From Escarpia spicata (taxonomy: Eukaryota; Annelida; Polychaeta; Sabellida; Siboglinidae), in contig OZ023214.1 of the NCBI GenBank assembly GCA_963995525.1, positions 17,258,514 through 17,322,513 of the forward strand: a DNA stretch of 64,000 bases, given 5' to 3'. The translations under genes and the position numbers were made by a program. The notes beneath the pieces are model-generated. The model saw only the letters and a list, made by a program, of their open reading frames with translations, was not told the origin of the DNA and ran no database searches. Shown here piece after piece: positions 40,481-52,374 of the stretch (positions within the stretch are counted from its first letter, which is position 1; every line of letters begins with the position of its first letter).

Positions 40481-40748
40481 ATCTTCATATATACTTTATA
40501 AAGGAATTCGTAACTTGTACAGCCAAACATGTGAACGTCTGTATATTTACTTCGGATATTGTACAGCTGTACTGGGAATATCGCCCAGCTGGACAGTACG
40601 GCGCGAGAAAATTCGCCGTCGCTAACGTGGAATCATAGCGTTCACCTGGACTCATTGACGAAGAACAATAGCAGCTGAAGTGGTGTCCACTCAAGTGTGT
40701 TAACGATAAGCCATTGTGTGTGGCTCACTGGGTGTCAACTAAACCGTG

Positions 40749-41960
40749 ATGCCTAAAGCAAAGCCGCCCAAGAACGGAGCGGGCGTAAGTGGTGCAACCG
40801 CGGCCCCTGCTGTTGACATCCATGTAGGAGTAAGCGCTGACGCGGACGAAAGCCAGACCTACAGTACATTCGTCAAGAAGCTCCAGAAAATACAACAAGA
40901 TGCGTACCAGGCGTACTTGCAAAGCGCGGTAGCTGAAATCGACAGGAGTGTGGACTATTGTATGCGTGAGACAACCACGCCGCTGACCGAACTCCGAGTC
41001 AGCCTGCAGTACACGCAAACCAAAGTCGAGGAGACCAAAGATAAGCAGTCGAAGGAAAACACTGACGATCTGTCAAAGAAGATGATCGAGCACGCGAGTG
41101 ACTACCAAGAAAACCAGTCAAGACGCTGCAAGCTACGTTTCGGCGGCGTTGCTGAGGTCGGCGGCGAGACGTGAGAGCAAACGGAGAAGAGCGTGCGGTG
41201 GGCTATGGCAACCGCTCCAGAACTCCCCGAAGCGCAAGTGCGCGCCATCAACATTAAGCACGCACACCGAACTGGCGGCAAGGGGATGAGAGCCCGGACC
41301 ATCGTGGTCAAGTTCGAGTCGTTCAAGGACCGCGAAGAAGAAACGGCCTCGTGGCACTGGGGTCATGTTCTAGTTAGACTTCCTTACGAAGAAAACTGCA
41401 GTGTATTTTTGAGAAATGATTTTGTTTTACAAAATTCACATGCTGTGACATAAGTGCATTTGAGCAGGGAGATTTTCATGTGTGATTGTAGAAGGTGTTG
41501 TCTGTAAAATGGTGGATTTCTAGATGATTTGAGTAAGCGGAAGGATATTTGGCAGCAATTTGCCTGTGTGACCTGTTTGCGGAGAAATTCTTGCCGGCAT
41601 TTGTAAATATTGACGGGTGTCACACATACAGGCATTTTACGAGAGCTAGAAGTATGCAATTTTTTAAAAATCTATCAGCATGTCAGTGATATTATGATAA
41701 CAGCAGGTGAGCAATTTAAGATATTTTATAGGTCACGTTTTCTTATAATCAGACAAAACATTAACATGGTCGCCTTTGGGAAAACCAACAGTATGCTGAC
41801 CCCCATCTATGTGAACGAGGACTATTCGCAGAGGGTCATGGCGAGGCGGAAAGAACTGCTACCAAAAATTATGAAGTCCAGGGAAGAGGGCAAAATCGCG
41901 TATTTGTCATTTGACAAACTGGTGGTAAGAGAGCGGCATGATGTCGTAAACCGTGGTTAG
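40749..41960 (+). pseudogene. LINE-J ORF1 (RNA-binding protein), split by inserted sequence
   Basis: ATG 40749 opens a 142-codon frame: MPKAKPPKNGAGV, a helical region (FVKKLQKIQQDAYQAYLQ), then YQENQSRRCKLRFGGVAEV with a stop at 41172-41174. After a frame change the same protein continues as WEQTEKSVRWAMATAPELPE, IKHAHRTGGKGMRARTIVVK and FESFKDREE (~41340). This is the coiled-coil plus RRM-like fold seen in L1-type ORF1 proteins (ENQSRRxNLRxxGV...ETWEQTE...AHR...IIVKF). About 430 bp of unrelated DNA follows. The C-terminus then appears: IYVNEDYSQRVMARRKELLP, REEGKIAYLSFDKLVVRER, stop at 41958. ORF1 proteins bind element RNA in ribonucleoprotein particles. Confidence 0.8.
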
Positions 41961-42013
41961 ACAACCAAGTACATACTGACTATCCTGACAAACGTTGTTG
42001 TGATCACTTAACC

Positions 42014-44946
42014 ATGGCGTCAGCTACACAACAAAATGACGGGTTAATGCCTACGTTTGATACATTGTAAGATTATAATGAACACTGTTACGAACACGAT
42101 ATTGATACTGATTGTTTGTTGTATAACGATTTGCCCACTCGATGTAAATACTACACCCCAGCACAATTTTCTACCAACTTTAGCAGTGCTGGCAAAAGCC
42201 AGCCAAACAAACTGAGTATGATACACTTTAATGCCCGGAGTTTAAAAACTAACCTATTCAAGATTAAAGACACTATCCAAAGCATGGAGTATAAATTTAA
42301 TATAATTGCTATATCAGAAACGTGGTTTAAAGAAAACAGTTGGGACGGAAGTGAAGAAAACTGTCACGATGTCGTATTTTTGGGTTACAAACTCTACTGT
42401 AATTCTAGAAAAGACAAACAAGGTGGTGGCGTCGCCATATATGTGTGTGAATCTATACTTAACAATTGTCAGTCTTCTAATATTGGTTTAAGGAACATAT
42501 CGTATGCTGTTGATGACTGTTTTGAAAGCATCTTTATTGAGATACAAATTAGTAAACACAAAATAATCAACGTCGGTTGTATGTATAGAGCACCGAATAC
42601 CAACATCAGCAAATTTAATGACAATCTGTCATTCATACTGGGGCCTCTCACCAGAATAATTGTTTATATATGTGGTGATTACAATATGGACCTATTGTAA
42701 GGTGAATAAAAATACTTCATTGATCAAATGTTCAGCTCTGGGTTATATCCCTTGATCACCAGGCCCACACGAATAACAAGCACGAGAGCTAGTATAATAG
42801 ATAACATTTTCTGTTCTGCACTGTGTAGAAACAAAAGGTGCGGCATTGTTTTAAGCGATGGTACAGATCATATGCCAATTTTCGTCCTATGTGACAACAG
42901 CACTTATGCGGTTATTAACGATGATCCAATATGTAAATATAACAGAAAGCTCTATGCAAATACTAAGTATCACTTATAACGATGCCTCTCCTGTCAAAAT
43001 GACAACGTATTCAGGAAAGACAAAAAAGAATTATAAACCTTGATTATCAAGAGGGCTAAAAGCACTTACATAAAGAAGAATAAGCTGTACTTAGCGTTTT
43101 TAAAACAATTGGACAGAATTAACAGAAATCCGCTACAAAAATAAGTTAACAAAATTATTACGTCTAGAAAAGATAAACTATTACAGAAAAAACTCGACGA
43201 TTATAAGACTAATATAAGAGAAACTTGGAAAATTATTAGCAGCATAATAGGTAAAAGAAAATGTGATACCATATATTTGAACAAGTTTCTTGTTGGTGAA
43301 AACCTAGTAGTATTAGAAAGTAACGAAATAGCTAACCATTTTAACAATGTCTTCGTTGACATAGGTACCAAATTATCCAACCTCATAGAACCCTGCCCGG
43401 GAACAAAGCCAACCGACTTTGTAAAACGTACTGTATCACAATCAATGTATATGTCCCCCGTTACTGAGCAAGAAGTCCTCGAAACTGTGTCTGGGTGCAA
43501 AAGTAACATTCCATACGGACACGATGAAATCAACATGAAAACAGTTAAGCATGTAATAAAGCAAATTGTACAACCGCTAACCCACATTTTTAACAGATCT
43601 TTGATCAGCGGTTAGCAAACGTCATTCCTATATTTAAGTCGGGAGATCGTTTTCAATGTTCTAACCATAGACCTATACCTCTCTTATCCCAATTTTCTAA
43701 AATACTTGAAACAATATTCAACAAAGGCTAACGTCTTTCATTGAAACGCAACGCATATTGAAAGATGGGCAGTATGGCTTCAGAAGTAATCACTCAATTT
43801 CACTAGTTTTAACAGAATTTGTCGAAAAGGTTACTTCCGCAATGGATAAATGCTAAAGCACGATTGGTGTCTTTATCGACCTAAAAAGCATTTGACACCG
43901 TTGACCACAACATACTGCTAAATAAATTGCATTGCTACGGAATAAAGGATCTAGCTCTGGACTGGATACTTAGCTACTTAACCAACCGTATACAATATGT
44001 ATGCTATAACAACAGTAACTCAGAACAAAGGGAAATCAAGTGTGGAGTCCCGCAATGTTCAATCCTTGGCCCATTATTATTTATTCTGTACATAAATGAC
44101 ATGTGTGAAATCTCAAAATTGCTTGATAGTATTATGTTTGCTGATGATACAATTGTTGTATTCCGCTAGTAACACATATGATGTAAGCACTGTTGTTAAC
44201 AACGAACTAAACAAACTAGACCTGTGGTTCCGAGCGAACAAATTACTGCTCAATGTGAACAATACACATTTTATAATGTTTAACAATAAAAAAACAACCT
44301 AGAACAGATGTGAATATAATTTTGAATGGGACAAGCATTGAGCAGATATCATATACACAATTCATTGGAGTAACCATTTATGAAAACGTAACATGGCGAG
44401 AACATATAAAATGGTTGAATAAAAAAGCATAGCATTTTTGTATAAAATTATGCATGTTCTTGATTGTCGAGCGTTACACACATTATATAATTCAATTGTT
44501 TAACCTCATATGTCATATTGCTGTGAGATCTGGGGAAATACTTATCAACTCAGAAAACTATCTATGTGACAGAAAAAAAGCTATACAGATTATTTATAAC
44601 CTTAATTACCATGATCATACATATTTTTCTATATCTCAAACATGCTTAAATTTCATGAATTTTAGTTAAATACAAGACTATGATTGCACTTTATAAAGCA
44701 AACAGCCATTCTTTAAATGGACGTGTTCAAGGATTATTTGAACCAACCGCAGCTATACTCATACATGATACCAGACAAAGCAAACTGTTCTATGTTAAAA
44801 AGACAAACACCACCCTCCGACTGCTATCACTCACCGTCAATGGTATAAAAACGGGGAACAATTTACCAAATAAATTGACTCAGCTTCCAAGTTTAACACA
44901 ATTAAAAAAAACACCGAAGTTGTCATTACTTCCTACATATTTGTAA
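42014..44946 (+). pseudogene. LINE-J ORF2: endonuclease and reverse transcriptase relic
   Basis: ATG 42014 lies 54 bp after the ORF1 stop. The endonuclease is well kept (42116-42700): MIHFNARSLKTNLFKI, IIAISETWFKENSWDG, GGGVAIYVCESIL, VGCMYRAPNTNISKFND, ICGDYNMDLL. ITRPTRITSTRASIIDNIF and SDGTDHMPIFV follow at 42728-42979. RT blocks are LANVIPIFKSGDRFQCSNHR (~43613), GIKDLALDWILSYLTNRIQY (~43936), CGVPQCSILGPLLFILYIND (~44040, Cys for the Gly of PQGS) and an intact MFADDTIVVF (~44133). The C-terminus runs to 44946. The 3' UTR ends AATAAACTTTCATTAATT with a (TTAA)n tail at ~45248. Frameshifts occur near 42700, 42980, 43615 and 44168. Confidence 0.88.
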
Positions 44947-45207
44947 ATTGTTAATTGAAGATGATGTTTAGTTAAACCCATGTATTAGTAACACACGCAC
45001 TATGGTAACAAGTTTATATATGAGTTGTGAATATTATTTAGTAATTTATTTACAATTCGTTTTGTATTTATTCAGTTTTTTTTCTTCAGAAGGGCATAGC
45101 AACATATATAAGTATGTGACGTCAACTATGTCCTTTCAGCAGCAGCAGCAGTAGCAGCAGCACACCATACTGTACATGTATTATGTTGTTGTTGAATAAA
45201 CTTTCAT

Positions 45208-45315
45208 TAATTAATTAATTAATTAATTAATTAATTAATTAATTAATTCATTCATTCATTCATACATTCATCCATCCATCCATCCATCCATCCATCCATT
45301 CATTCATTCATTCAC
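45208..45315. repeat. (ATTA)n-(ATTC)n-(ATCC)n microsatellite
   Basis: Starts as the simple-repeat tail of LINE-J and switches to ATTC and ATCC tetramers. Confidence 0.94.
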
Positions 45316-45557
45316 ACATTATTCACATACTGATACCATCAAAATCAACAACACCAATTACCCCTCACATCAATACCGATACCAAGTACTGCCAACCATC
45401 AACAATCATGATTGCCCACCATCAACCATCACCTTCACTCACCATCAACCGTCATCATCCACATTACCCGTCATCCATCATCTTCGTTACCCACAATCAA
45501 CTATCATCAATACCAATTATCAACTATCAACTTTACCCCCATATATTTTTGAGATGT

Positions 45558-45803
45558 TAACTAGGGTTGTGTATAGAACATCGGACCCTCAAAGGAGAAG
45601 ATCCGGCTTCGAATCCTCCTGTAGCCGTTTCGAAGCTTGAGTGATCCACTCCACGATGCAGTTCGAACAATGGTTACCCGGCTATGAGACAGTGACGAAT
45701 ATACGTGAAACAATACTCGCAGAATGATTCCCAGGTAAGACGAGAAGGTGTTCGAATGAACAGGTCTGCCAGGGAGTAAAGTGAAAAGTATATAAGAACC
45801 CAC
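45558..45803 (+). mobile_element. tRNA-derived SINE family, copy 2
   Basis: The tRNA-like head has CATCGGACCCTCAAAGGAGA and a box-B-like GGCTTCGAATCC. The body has AGAAGGTGTTCGAATGAACA, GGTCTGCCAGGGAGTAAAGT and a TATATAAGAACC end. It matches the other copies in the same order. Confidence 0.68.
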
Positions 45804-45860
45804 CTGTTTACTACCACCGTCAAACATGAGCCGTAAAAATGCTTTTCAACAGCCACCGCC

Positions 45861-45957
45861 CATTATTACACGGCGGTGTTACCCATTATTACACGGCGGT
45901 GTTACCCATTATTACACGGCGGTGTTACCCATTATTACACGGCGGTGTTACCCATTA
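45861..45957. repeat. 23 bp minisatellite, four copies
   Basis: CATTATTACACGGCGGTGTT plus ACC is repeated at 45861, 45884, 45907 and 45930, with a partial fifth copy. Copies are identical. Confidence 0.96.
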
Positions 45958-45959
45958 TC

Positions 45960-46500
45960 AACTCACCATATTATATACACTCAAACCACCATTACTACCA
46001 TACACACCATCAACTATCCTCAATATCCACCATTAGACCATCAACCACCATCACTACATACAATAGACTATCAACCATCATTACTACCCATCACACACCA
46101 TCAACTATCCCCAATATCCACCAATAGACCATCAACCACCATCACTACATACAATAGACTATCAACCATCATTACTACCCACCACACACCATCAACCATC
46201 CTCAATATCCACCAATAGACCATCAACCATCATCACTACATACAATAGACCATCAACCATCATTACTACCCATCACACACCATCATCAACTATCCCCAAT
46301 ATCCACCAATAGACCATCAACCATCATCACTACATACAATAGACCATCAACCATCATTACTACCCACTGTAAACCATCAACCATAATTACTACCCACTAT
46401 AGACCATCAACCATCATTACTACCCACCATAAACCATCAATCATCATTACTACCCACCGTAGACCATCAACCATCATCACTACCCACCATAAACGACCCA
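45960..46500. repeat. 91 bp minisatellite with shorter sub-repeats
   Basis: CAATATCCACCA recurs at 46021, 46112, 46203 and 46297 (period 91, last one 94). Between them are ACCATCAACCATCATYACTA units of ~30-33 bp, which continue alone to ~46490. Confidence 0.93.
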
Positions 46501-47200
46501 CCCCCCACCTGCAAGCACCACCAAAGCCACCGCCCACCACCCACTGTCAACATAACCGCGCGTTTCCGAGCTGGTTAGGCGGCGACGTCCAGGAAGTAAA
46601 GTCGCACGTGGGCAATTATTGTACGGCAGCAATTACTGGGCATCCTGACACAGGCTTGGCGCTTTCGCGTTTCATGCGTTGATGTTTTGAAACACCAGTT
46701 TGCACACTCCCTATGAATACATACCGTTTCCACGAGCAGGAGTATTGCACGCGGGTTCTCGCGGACAGAGAACGGCTGTGTGGCAGGACGAAGCGGATTA
46801 CGCGGAAATAGATATTCACACTTGCACGTGCTTGGACATAAACAGTTGCAAAGAACGAACCTAGAGCACACGTCTGCATATATAGCGAAACGGATCATAA
46901 CGCGCAGGAGATCGTTAGTGGGACGAAGACCGGCACTTCTGATTAGCTGGACACGTCGGTAGTAACGACGGAGGAACGTGTCTGAGCTACAGCGATAGCT
47001 GAAGTTAAACACTACACGAATAGCTGTATGACATGAAAGAACTGTTTTAATGTTTGTCAAATACTGGACCTTTAAGTAGGCACAACATGGAGCGAGATAT
47101 CGAAAGAGCAGGTACGACCAGCCAAACTTCTAACAATGAAAGAAACACGCACACTGAAACGCCGGACACCGTTTAACTCGCACACTATTGCGCCACCTAC
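46501..47200 (-). other. RGK large intron, 5' part next to the G1 exon
   Basis: Intronic by the splice model. A stop-free 161-codon frame on the minus strand (47060-46575) has no recognised domain. It lies within the intron and is probably fortuitous. Confidence 0.4.
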
Positions 47201-48137
47201 CGGGCGGGTTCTCCTGGTCGCCGAGATATTCTGACGTCATCAGCTGCTGTACCAATGTCGTCTTCCCAACGCCGTGACTTCCCAGCACGTGAACGTGAAA
47301 CACGGACATGTTTTTCTTGGCGCGTTCGTCGAGCGCCAACGATTTGCACTGATCGATGCACTGGGTGAGTTTATCGTTCGTCGCGACTTTCCCGGCATGT
47401 TCCTTTCTACTTCCTGTCGACGGCGAATGCGGGTATTCCTCGACGAGTTTAGGACACAGCAGCTTGAACGTGTCTCCCTGGTTGACGACGCCACGTCGTG
47501 TCGTGTAGAAACTCCGCACGCGGAAGATCTTGTGACTGCCGTTGGGAGGCTCGTTGCCACCGTTGTTGGCGTCACTCGTCAACGACCGACGGAGAGCGGC
47601 CTTCGGGCGCCGGTTGATGAGCCGCTCCCTCGGGGTGGCTGGCGACGCCGGCGACGAGGGAGAGACGGGCGAGGCGGGGGAGGGAGGGGAACCCAGGGCG
47701 GCGTGGGCACGATTGTCCCTCAGCGACTGCGACCGCGGCGCGTCGCGTTTGATCGTCCGACGCGACTTCGACTCCCGCACCGGCTGACACTGCGAGGCGC
47801 ATCGGCGCGACGGGCTGCGACCAAGACGCCGATTGTTCCGACTCTGTTGTTGTTGCTGCTGTTGCAGACTGTTGACGTACTCGTAGAACTCCGGCTCGTC
47901 GTTGGCGGCGATCTCAAAGTTGTCGGACCGCTGCAGCGACTGCTTGCCGTGACCTCCACCTCTGCTGCCGCCGCCGCTGTTACTGTGGCAGATACCACGG
48001 CGCCCGCGAGAGCGCCAACTCGTTTCGGGAGTGCTCGGCAGACTTTGTGCGCAGTTCTTGCCGACCGCCGTGCCTCCCTGGGCGTGCGCGCGGAACAGTT
48101 CAAAGTCGTCGAGGTGCCCGGGAGCGTGATCCTCCAT
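47201..48137 (-). CDS. RGK-family GTPase, N-terminal exon with P-loop (G1)
   Basis: Start taken at ATG 48137 (MEDHAPGHLDDFELFRAHA). The frame stays open upstream to 48380 (other Met at 48272), but there it reads through a CCCG repeat. A possible acceptor (GACCTTCAG, exon from 48204) also exists. The 312 codons hold a long Ser/Arg/Pro-rich extension with a poly-Gln run (~47860). A conserved RGK N-terminal block follows, FRVRSFYTTRRGVVNQGDTF (compare RVRSFKTT...VNRGDSF). Then comes strand beta-1 with the P-loop, VHVLGSHGVGKTTLVQQLMT (~47300-47240), which binds GTP/GDP phosphates. The donor G|GTAGGT at 47201/47200 gives phase 1. RGK proteins inhibit voltage-gated Ca2+ channels and remodel the cytoskeleton in studied animals. 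The role here is inferred by family. Confidence 0.85.
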
Positions 48138-48305
48138 CGATGTGTGACGCTGCGTCGACGGAGCTCGTCTCACGACAGCCGAGCCGGTGACGGCGTTGCG
48201 GCAACTGAAGGTCAGCGATGTCGTCGTCGGACTGATCGATAATTCTGGGATGCGCCGATAATTTATGCTCATCGGCCACGCGACGATTCGCCGATGTTTT
48301 GCTGA

Positions 48306-48366
48306 CGTGAACGGGCGGGCGGGCGGGCGGGCGGGCGGGCGGGCGGACAGGCGGGCGGGCAGGCAA
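48306..48366. promoter_or_regulatory. (GGGC)n G-rich tract just upstream of RGK start; G-quadruplex-prone
   Basis: At least nine GGGC tetramers with small interruptions lie on the + strand, 170-230 bp 5' of the chosen RGK start. On the coding strand this is C-rich. It could be promoter or 5' UTR DNA, but no TATA box or initiator was identified. Confidence 0.45.
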
Positions 48367-48459
48367 GTACCAAATCCCATTACCGGCCGGCGTTATTCCA
48401 CCAGTTCTGAAGCAGCCACTCTAACATCGCACCTACGAGAATGACCACCTAAAGGTAAT

Positions 48460-48785
48460 GCTACGTTGTTTCATAGCGCGGTGTTCAGTCCTCATGACAG
48501 CTCAGAGCGCTTTACATTTCTCGACCTGGCCCATTCGAACACCTTCTCGACTTCTCTAGGAAGCATTCAGCCACGCTGCAGTTACTGCGCGAAGACTTCA
48601 TAACTAGTATCCACCACAGTCTATAGCCTTGTATTCAATCATACAGCTGAGTGAAATGAAGCAATGTGGATTAAAACAAATTGACCAAGATTCGAAACGG
48701 CAAGAAGAAGATTGAATCTCTCTATTGATTCTCCCGATTGAAAGTCCGATTTTCTAACCAATCACTACGCCACCACGCCACACCT
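48460..48785 (-). mobile_element. tRNA-derived SINE family, copy 3
   Basis: Read on the minus strand from 48785. A tRNA-like head has box A-like GGCGTAGTGATTGGTTAG, ATCGGACTTTCAATCGGGAG and a box B-like TTTCGAATCTTGG. The body has TCACTCAGCTG, GAAGGTGTTCGAATGGGCCA and GCGCTTTGAGCTGTCATGAG, and the end is ACCGCGCTATG. Confidence 0.72.
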
Positions 48786-49535
48786 ACTGCACGATGTAAT
48801 GCAATGTATCAGCTGAAACCAACGTGACTTTTAAATCACGCAACTCGTCTCACCGCTCGTGTCGACGTCTCGCGTTGAGGCTAGACACAGCTAAACCGAC
48901 TACGAGCAGGTGTGGGTAGCTTCGACTCTTCCAAGCAACGCCGAGGCCTGGATCAGAGCGACGGTTATTAACTCAAACGACAGAATACATCACTAATGGA
49001 CGCTACATATGTACTGCATATCCGGGGCCTCATTGAGCTAGACCTTAAAGGTTCGTATGGCTCAAGCAAATCGACTTCGATATTTAATTAAGTATGATGC
49101 AACACGCAGAAAAAGATCCACCATCAATCAATTACAATGTGTCAATACCATGCTACTGGAAATTGATTTTATCAAACTTCTAACCATCAAGATCTGCGTC
49201 GTCTACGTAGATATCGGTTTTGGATATTTCATGATAAATGTTATATTAGACGCTCGTATACAATGGCGAAATACCGTATTATTACCTCTATGAAAGGGAT
49301 AACCTCGGCCTCAATCGACTCGATGTTGTCATTTTAGGAATATACTGGACCGGGAATAAATTGACCAATTAACTATGCCATTGCCGGCCCCCAAGCCGAG
49401 ATGAGAAGCATTTCCCGTAAAAAAGACAATTCGTTACGAAAACATCAACCACATGAACTCTACTCACTATGTGAGATGGAGATATGACGTCATGTTGTGG
49501 AAGCCGAAAGGAAGATTCATTGCTGATGCCCGTTT
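48786..49535. other. Unassigned DNA
   Basis: No exon for either gene and no repeat identified. Confidence 0.3.
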
Positions 49536-49539
49536 ATCT

Positions 49540-51480
49540 TCCAAGAAACATCCTAAATTGTGACATGGAATGTAAGAACCATGAACGAAACAGCCAAACC
49601 AGTCCAACTAGCAAGGGAACAACGTGCACATAATAACAACGTATTTGGACTATGCGAAACAAGGTGGTTACAATCTGAGGACTGCAAGACCACCAGTAGT
49701 CCCACTGAAATGATCCAGAACTTCGGCTGAAAATCCTTTTAACACATAACCCTAACAATCGCAAAGAAAACATTGACGTACTGGGTGTCACATCGCCTAG
49801 GAGACATGCTAGCAGGCTCGTTTATCCATCCACCTACACTAACAAAAAGAGGTCACAATCTGAGCTATCACATCCCCTGCTGCAAGATTTGCGTTTCTAA
49901 GTACTACGTCATCCACGCTGGTATACACGTACTGAACCAGCTGCCTGGGTGCATAGTCACATCTCTAACCATCGACACTTTCACAGGAAGGATGGCCACC
50001 TATTTTCTGCATAACAACAGTTCTACAGTGTAGCAGTGTATTTATTCAGAACATAACCAGTTTTCAATTATTTTACCCTGCACCACATCCATGTTGTGTA
50101 ATGTACATGTAATCACCATGTTCAACCGCATTTTATATAATCACAATCGTGCGACAATGTTCCAGAGTGACTATGCACTTATATGGAAGGGTTGAAGAAG
50201 AGGAAGAAGTCAGGATAAGTGAGGCTGAATACATGAGAAATGGTACTGCACTGAGGTCGTAAAAGGACGATGCACATCGCACTGAAGGAGTTGTCACAAG
50301 AGCAGAACGCCCTCGTCATCTAGTAAGTTGCCTGGCCAGGGATCATCTAGTAAGTCGCCTGGCCAAGGATCATCTATGCATCGCAAACAAAGAAGAAAAG
50401 ATCAAACAAAACGGCATACAGGGCTATGCATCAACAATAACAAGGGTGAAGAAACTAAGGGGGACGTTTACAACAGACTACAGATACTGCTCGGCAAAGT
50501 GAAGACGAAGAACCTGACAATGCTCTTGGGAGACTTGAATGCTAAAATTGGAACAATCAACGCAGGGTAAGAAGACGCCATGGACAAACACGGACTCGGC
50601 ACGAATAATGGGAATGGCAAAATATTTGCAGACATTTTGCGCATTCAACATATTGGTAATCGGAGGTAGTGTATCCCCCAACCTCAGAATCTACAAGGCA
50701 ACCTGGATATCACCAGATCACAGAACGTCAACATCGCCACGCTACAAAGGAAAGGAGATCTACAGGAACGTAAAAACTACCGAGGAAAAAATAAACATTC
50801 CAGTAAATGCTCAACAACGTCATCATAGAGACACTAAAACAGTGGTGGACGCCAAAGTTAGCGCCCATTGAACAGGCTTCCATAACGATGTATCAAACAC
50901 CAACCAAATAGCTCAGCTACGCATCACAGAAGAACAATTCATGAAGTGGGATTCATCCATGTACTTCAAACTTGTACACTATGAGAAGGCATAACTTTGA
51001 CAGGGAGACCCCATGGCAGCTTCCACGACCCTACGGCATGCCAGAGAAAATGTATTTATTTCTCTGATACGATGCACACACGAGGGCAGGACAACTGAGA
51101 TCACTTATGCAGGATAACTCACATACGTTGTTGTGGTAAAGATGAAGCGAGGCATGGATGCCTTCTGTCACCCTTCCTCTTCATGCTAACCATACATAGA
51201 ATAATTAATATAAGACATTTAAACTAAAACAAATGGTATCCAATATCTTGGGGACATTTGGAGTATCTACGTTTCGCAGATGTTCTGGCTCTTCTGTCAC
51301 ACAATCTTACACATATACAGCAGAAAACAGAGCTTCTGAATACAGTATCAACCCATATAAGTCTAAACATCAACAGAAGCAAGACAAAGATCACGAAAGC
51401 CAACACGAACAACAACACCAAGCCAGTTACACTGGGAGTGGTTGAACCAACAGCAGCCTTGGCCGTAGTCATAAAAATGC
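49540..51480 (+). pseudogene. LINE-K: RTE-like endonuclease/RT relic
   Basis: The N-terminal endonuclease reads IVTWNVRTMNETAKPVQLAR then NNNVFGLCETRWLQSED (~49555-49685), the typical TWNVRTM start of RTE-like LINE proteins. It continues with LTMLLGDLNAKIG (~50515), FCAFNILVIGGSV and IYKATWISPDHRT (~50640-50730). The RT palm is reduced to HGCLLSPFLFMLTIHRI (~51155) and LEYLRFADVLALLSHNLTHI (~51255), where the FADD second Asp is Val. SLNINRSKTKITKAN and KPVTLGVVEP follow. Large parts are missing between blocks. PQ-type tandem copies of CTAGTAAGTYGCCTGGCC occur at 50319 and 50346. Confidence 0.8.
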
Positions 51481-51975
51481 ACTGTAGTTGAGAGTATTCT
51501 TGAGATATATCTCGTTCACACTCCTAACGGTTTTAGCAAATTAAAAGTTGTGACTCGGTTCGTGCGCCATGTTGAACGCGATAACCGCACCACGACAGGA
51601 CAGCCGTAATTCAGCGTGTGTGTGATTATGAAACCATAACTGCACATCCGTGTCGCACCGCCCGTATTGCACGCGCGTGTAATAAAACAGTGGTCGTATC
51701 ACGCACATGTTCCCTTCCCTCTGCGCGTGTGTTTCAGCAGCTTGGCTACAGTTCCAGCTAGAGTGTCGCATCAGATGTGTGGCTGTTAGAAATGAAACAC
51801 CTCGCATCGAGCCGTGGTCAACAGGACAAACACATGAAAGTGGCAGATGCGCAGAGCAGCTGGATACATCGGGGCATCAGTGCTGTGTCTCGAGTTTGCT
51901 TTCTGGAGTTCGAACAAGTCGCATCGTCTGAAGAATCTCACATGTATGACTAAATGTAGAGAATGTTTGGTTTGT
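51481..51975. other. Unassigned DNA between LINE pieces
   Basis: No recognisable motif. Confidence 0.3.
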
Positions 51976-52259
51976 TCCTAAATGCTCATGTTACTTAAAA
52001 AGCACACACACCCCTATAGACATGTTGGAATCGACTGCACAGGACCGGCAACACTGGAGGCGGACCATACACCAGGGACTGATGTACATAGAAGAAACGT
52101 TAAAACAAAAAACATAAACATGATCATGATCGTCGACTCGGCTTTTGAGATGCATCTACACCTACCGTTTTCTGTGACGACTGCGGCAGAGGCTTTGTCA
52201 CACAGTTTGGACTGACATCTCACCGAAGAACAAAACATAAGGACACCCTCGTACGTTAA
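51976..52259 (+). mobile_element. LINE C-terminal fragment with C2H2 zinc finger
   Basis: Two frames give QDRQHWRRTIHQGLMYIEET (~52038-52097) and FCDDCGRGFVTQFGLTSHRR followed by TKHKDTLVR-stop (52169-52259). The finger is C-x2-C-x12-H-x4-H. This WRRt...CxxCgRxFxxxxGLxSHxR ending is typical of one group of LINE proteins. It may be the displaced end of LINE-K. Confidence 0.65.
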
Positions 52260-52261
52260 TG

Positions 52262-52374
52262 TCATCACCGAATGGACAGCGAAGAAAGAGAGAGGGGGAG
52301 AGGGGGAGAGGGAGAGAGGGAGAGAGGGAGAGAGGGAGAGAGAGAGAGAGAGAGACAGATACAGATACACACAC
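52262..52374. repeat. GA-rich simple repeat, abutting an assembly gap
   Basis: GAGAGGGA and GAGA units run into ACAGATACACACAC at the gap edge. Confidence 0.9.

Noticed and set aside
47274..48242. 322-codon plus-strand frame
   Set aside because: It is the antisense shadow of the RGK N-terminal exon. GC-rich coding DNA leaves the opposite frame open, and the P-loop and splice phases support the minus strand.
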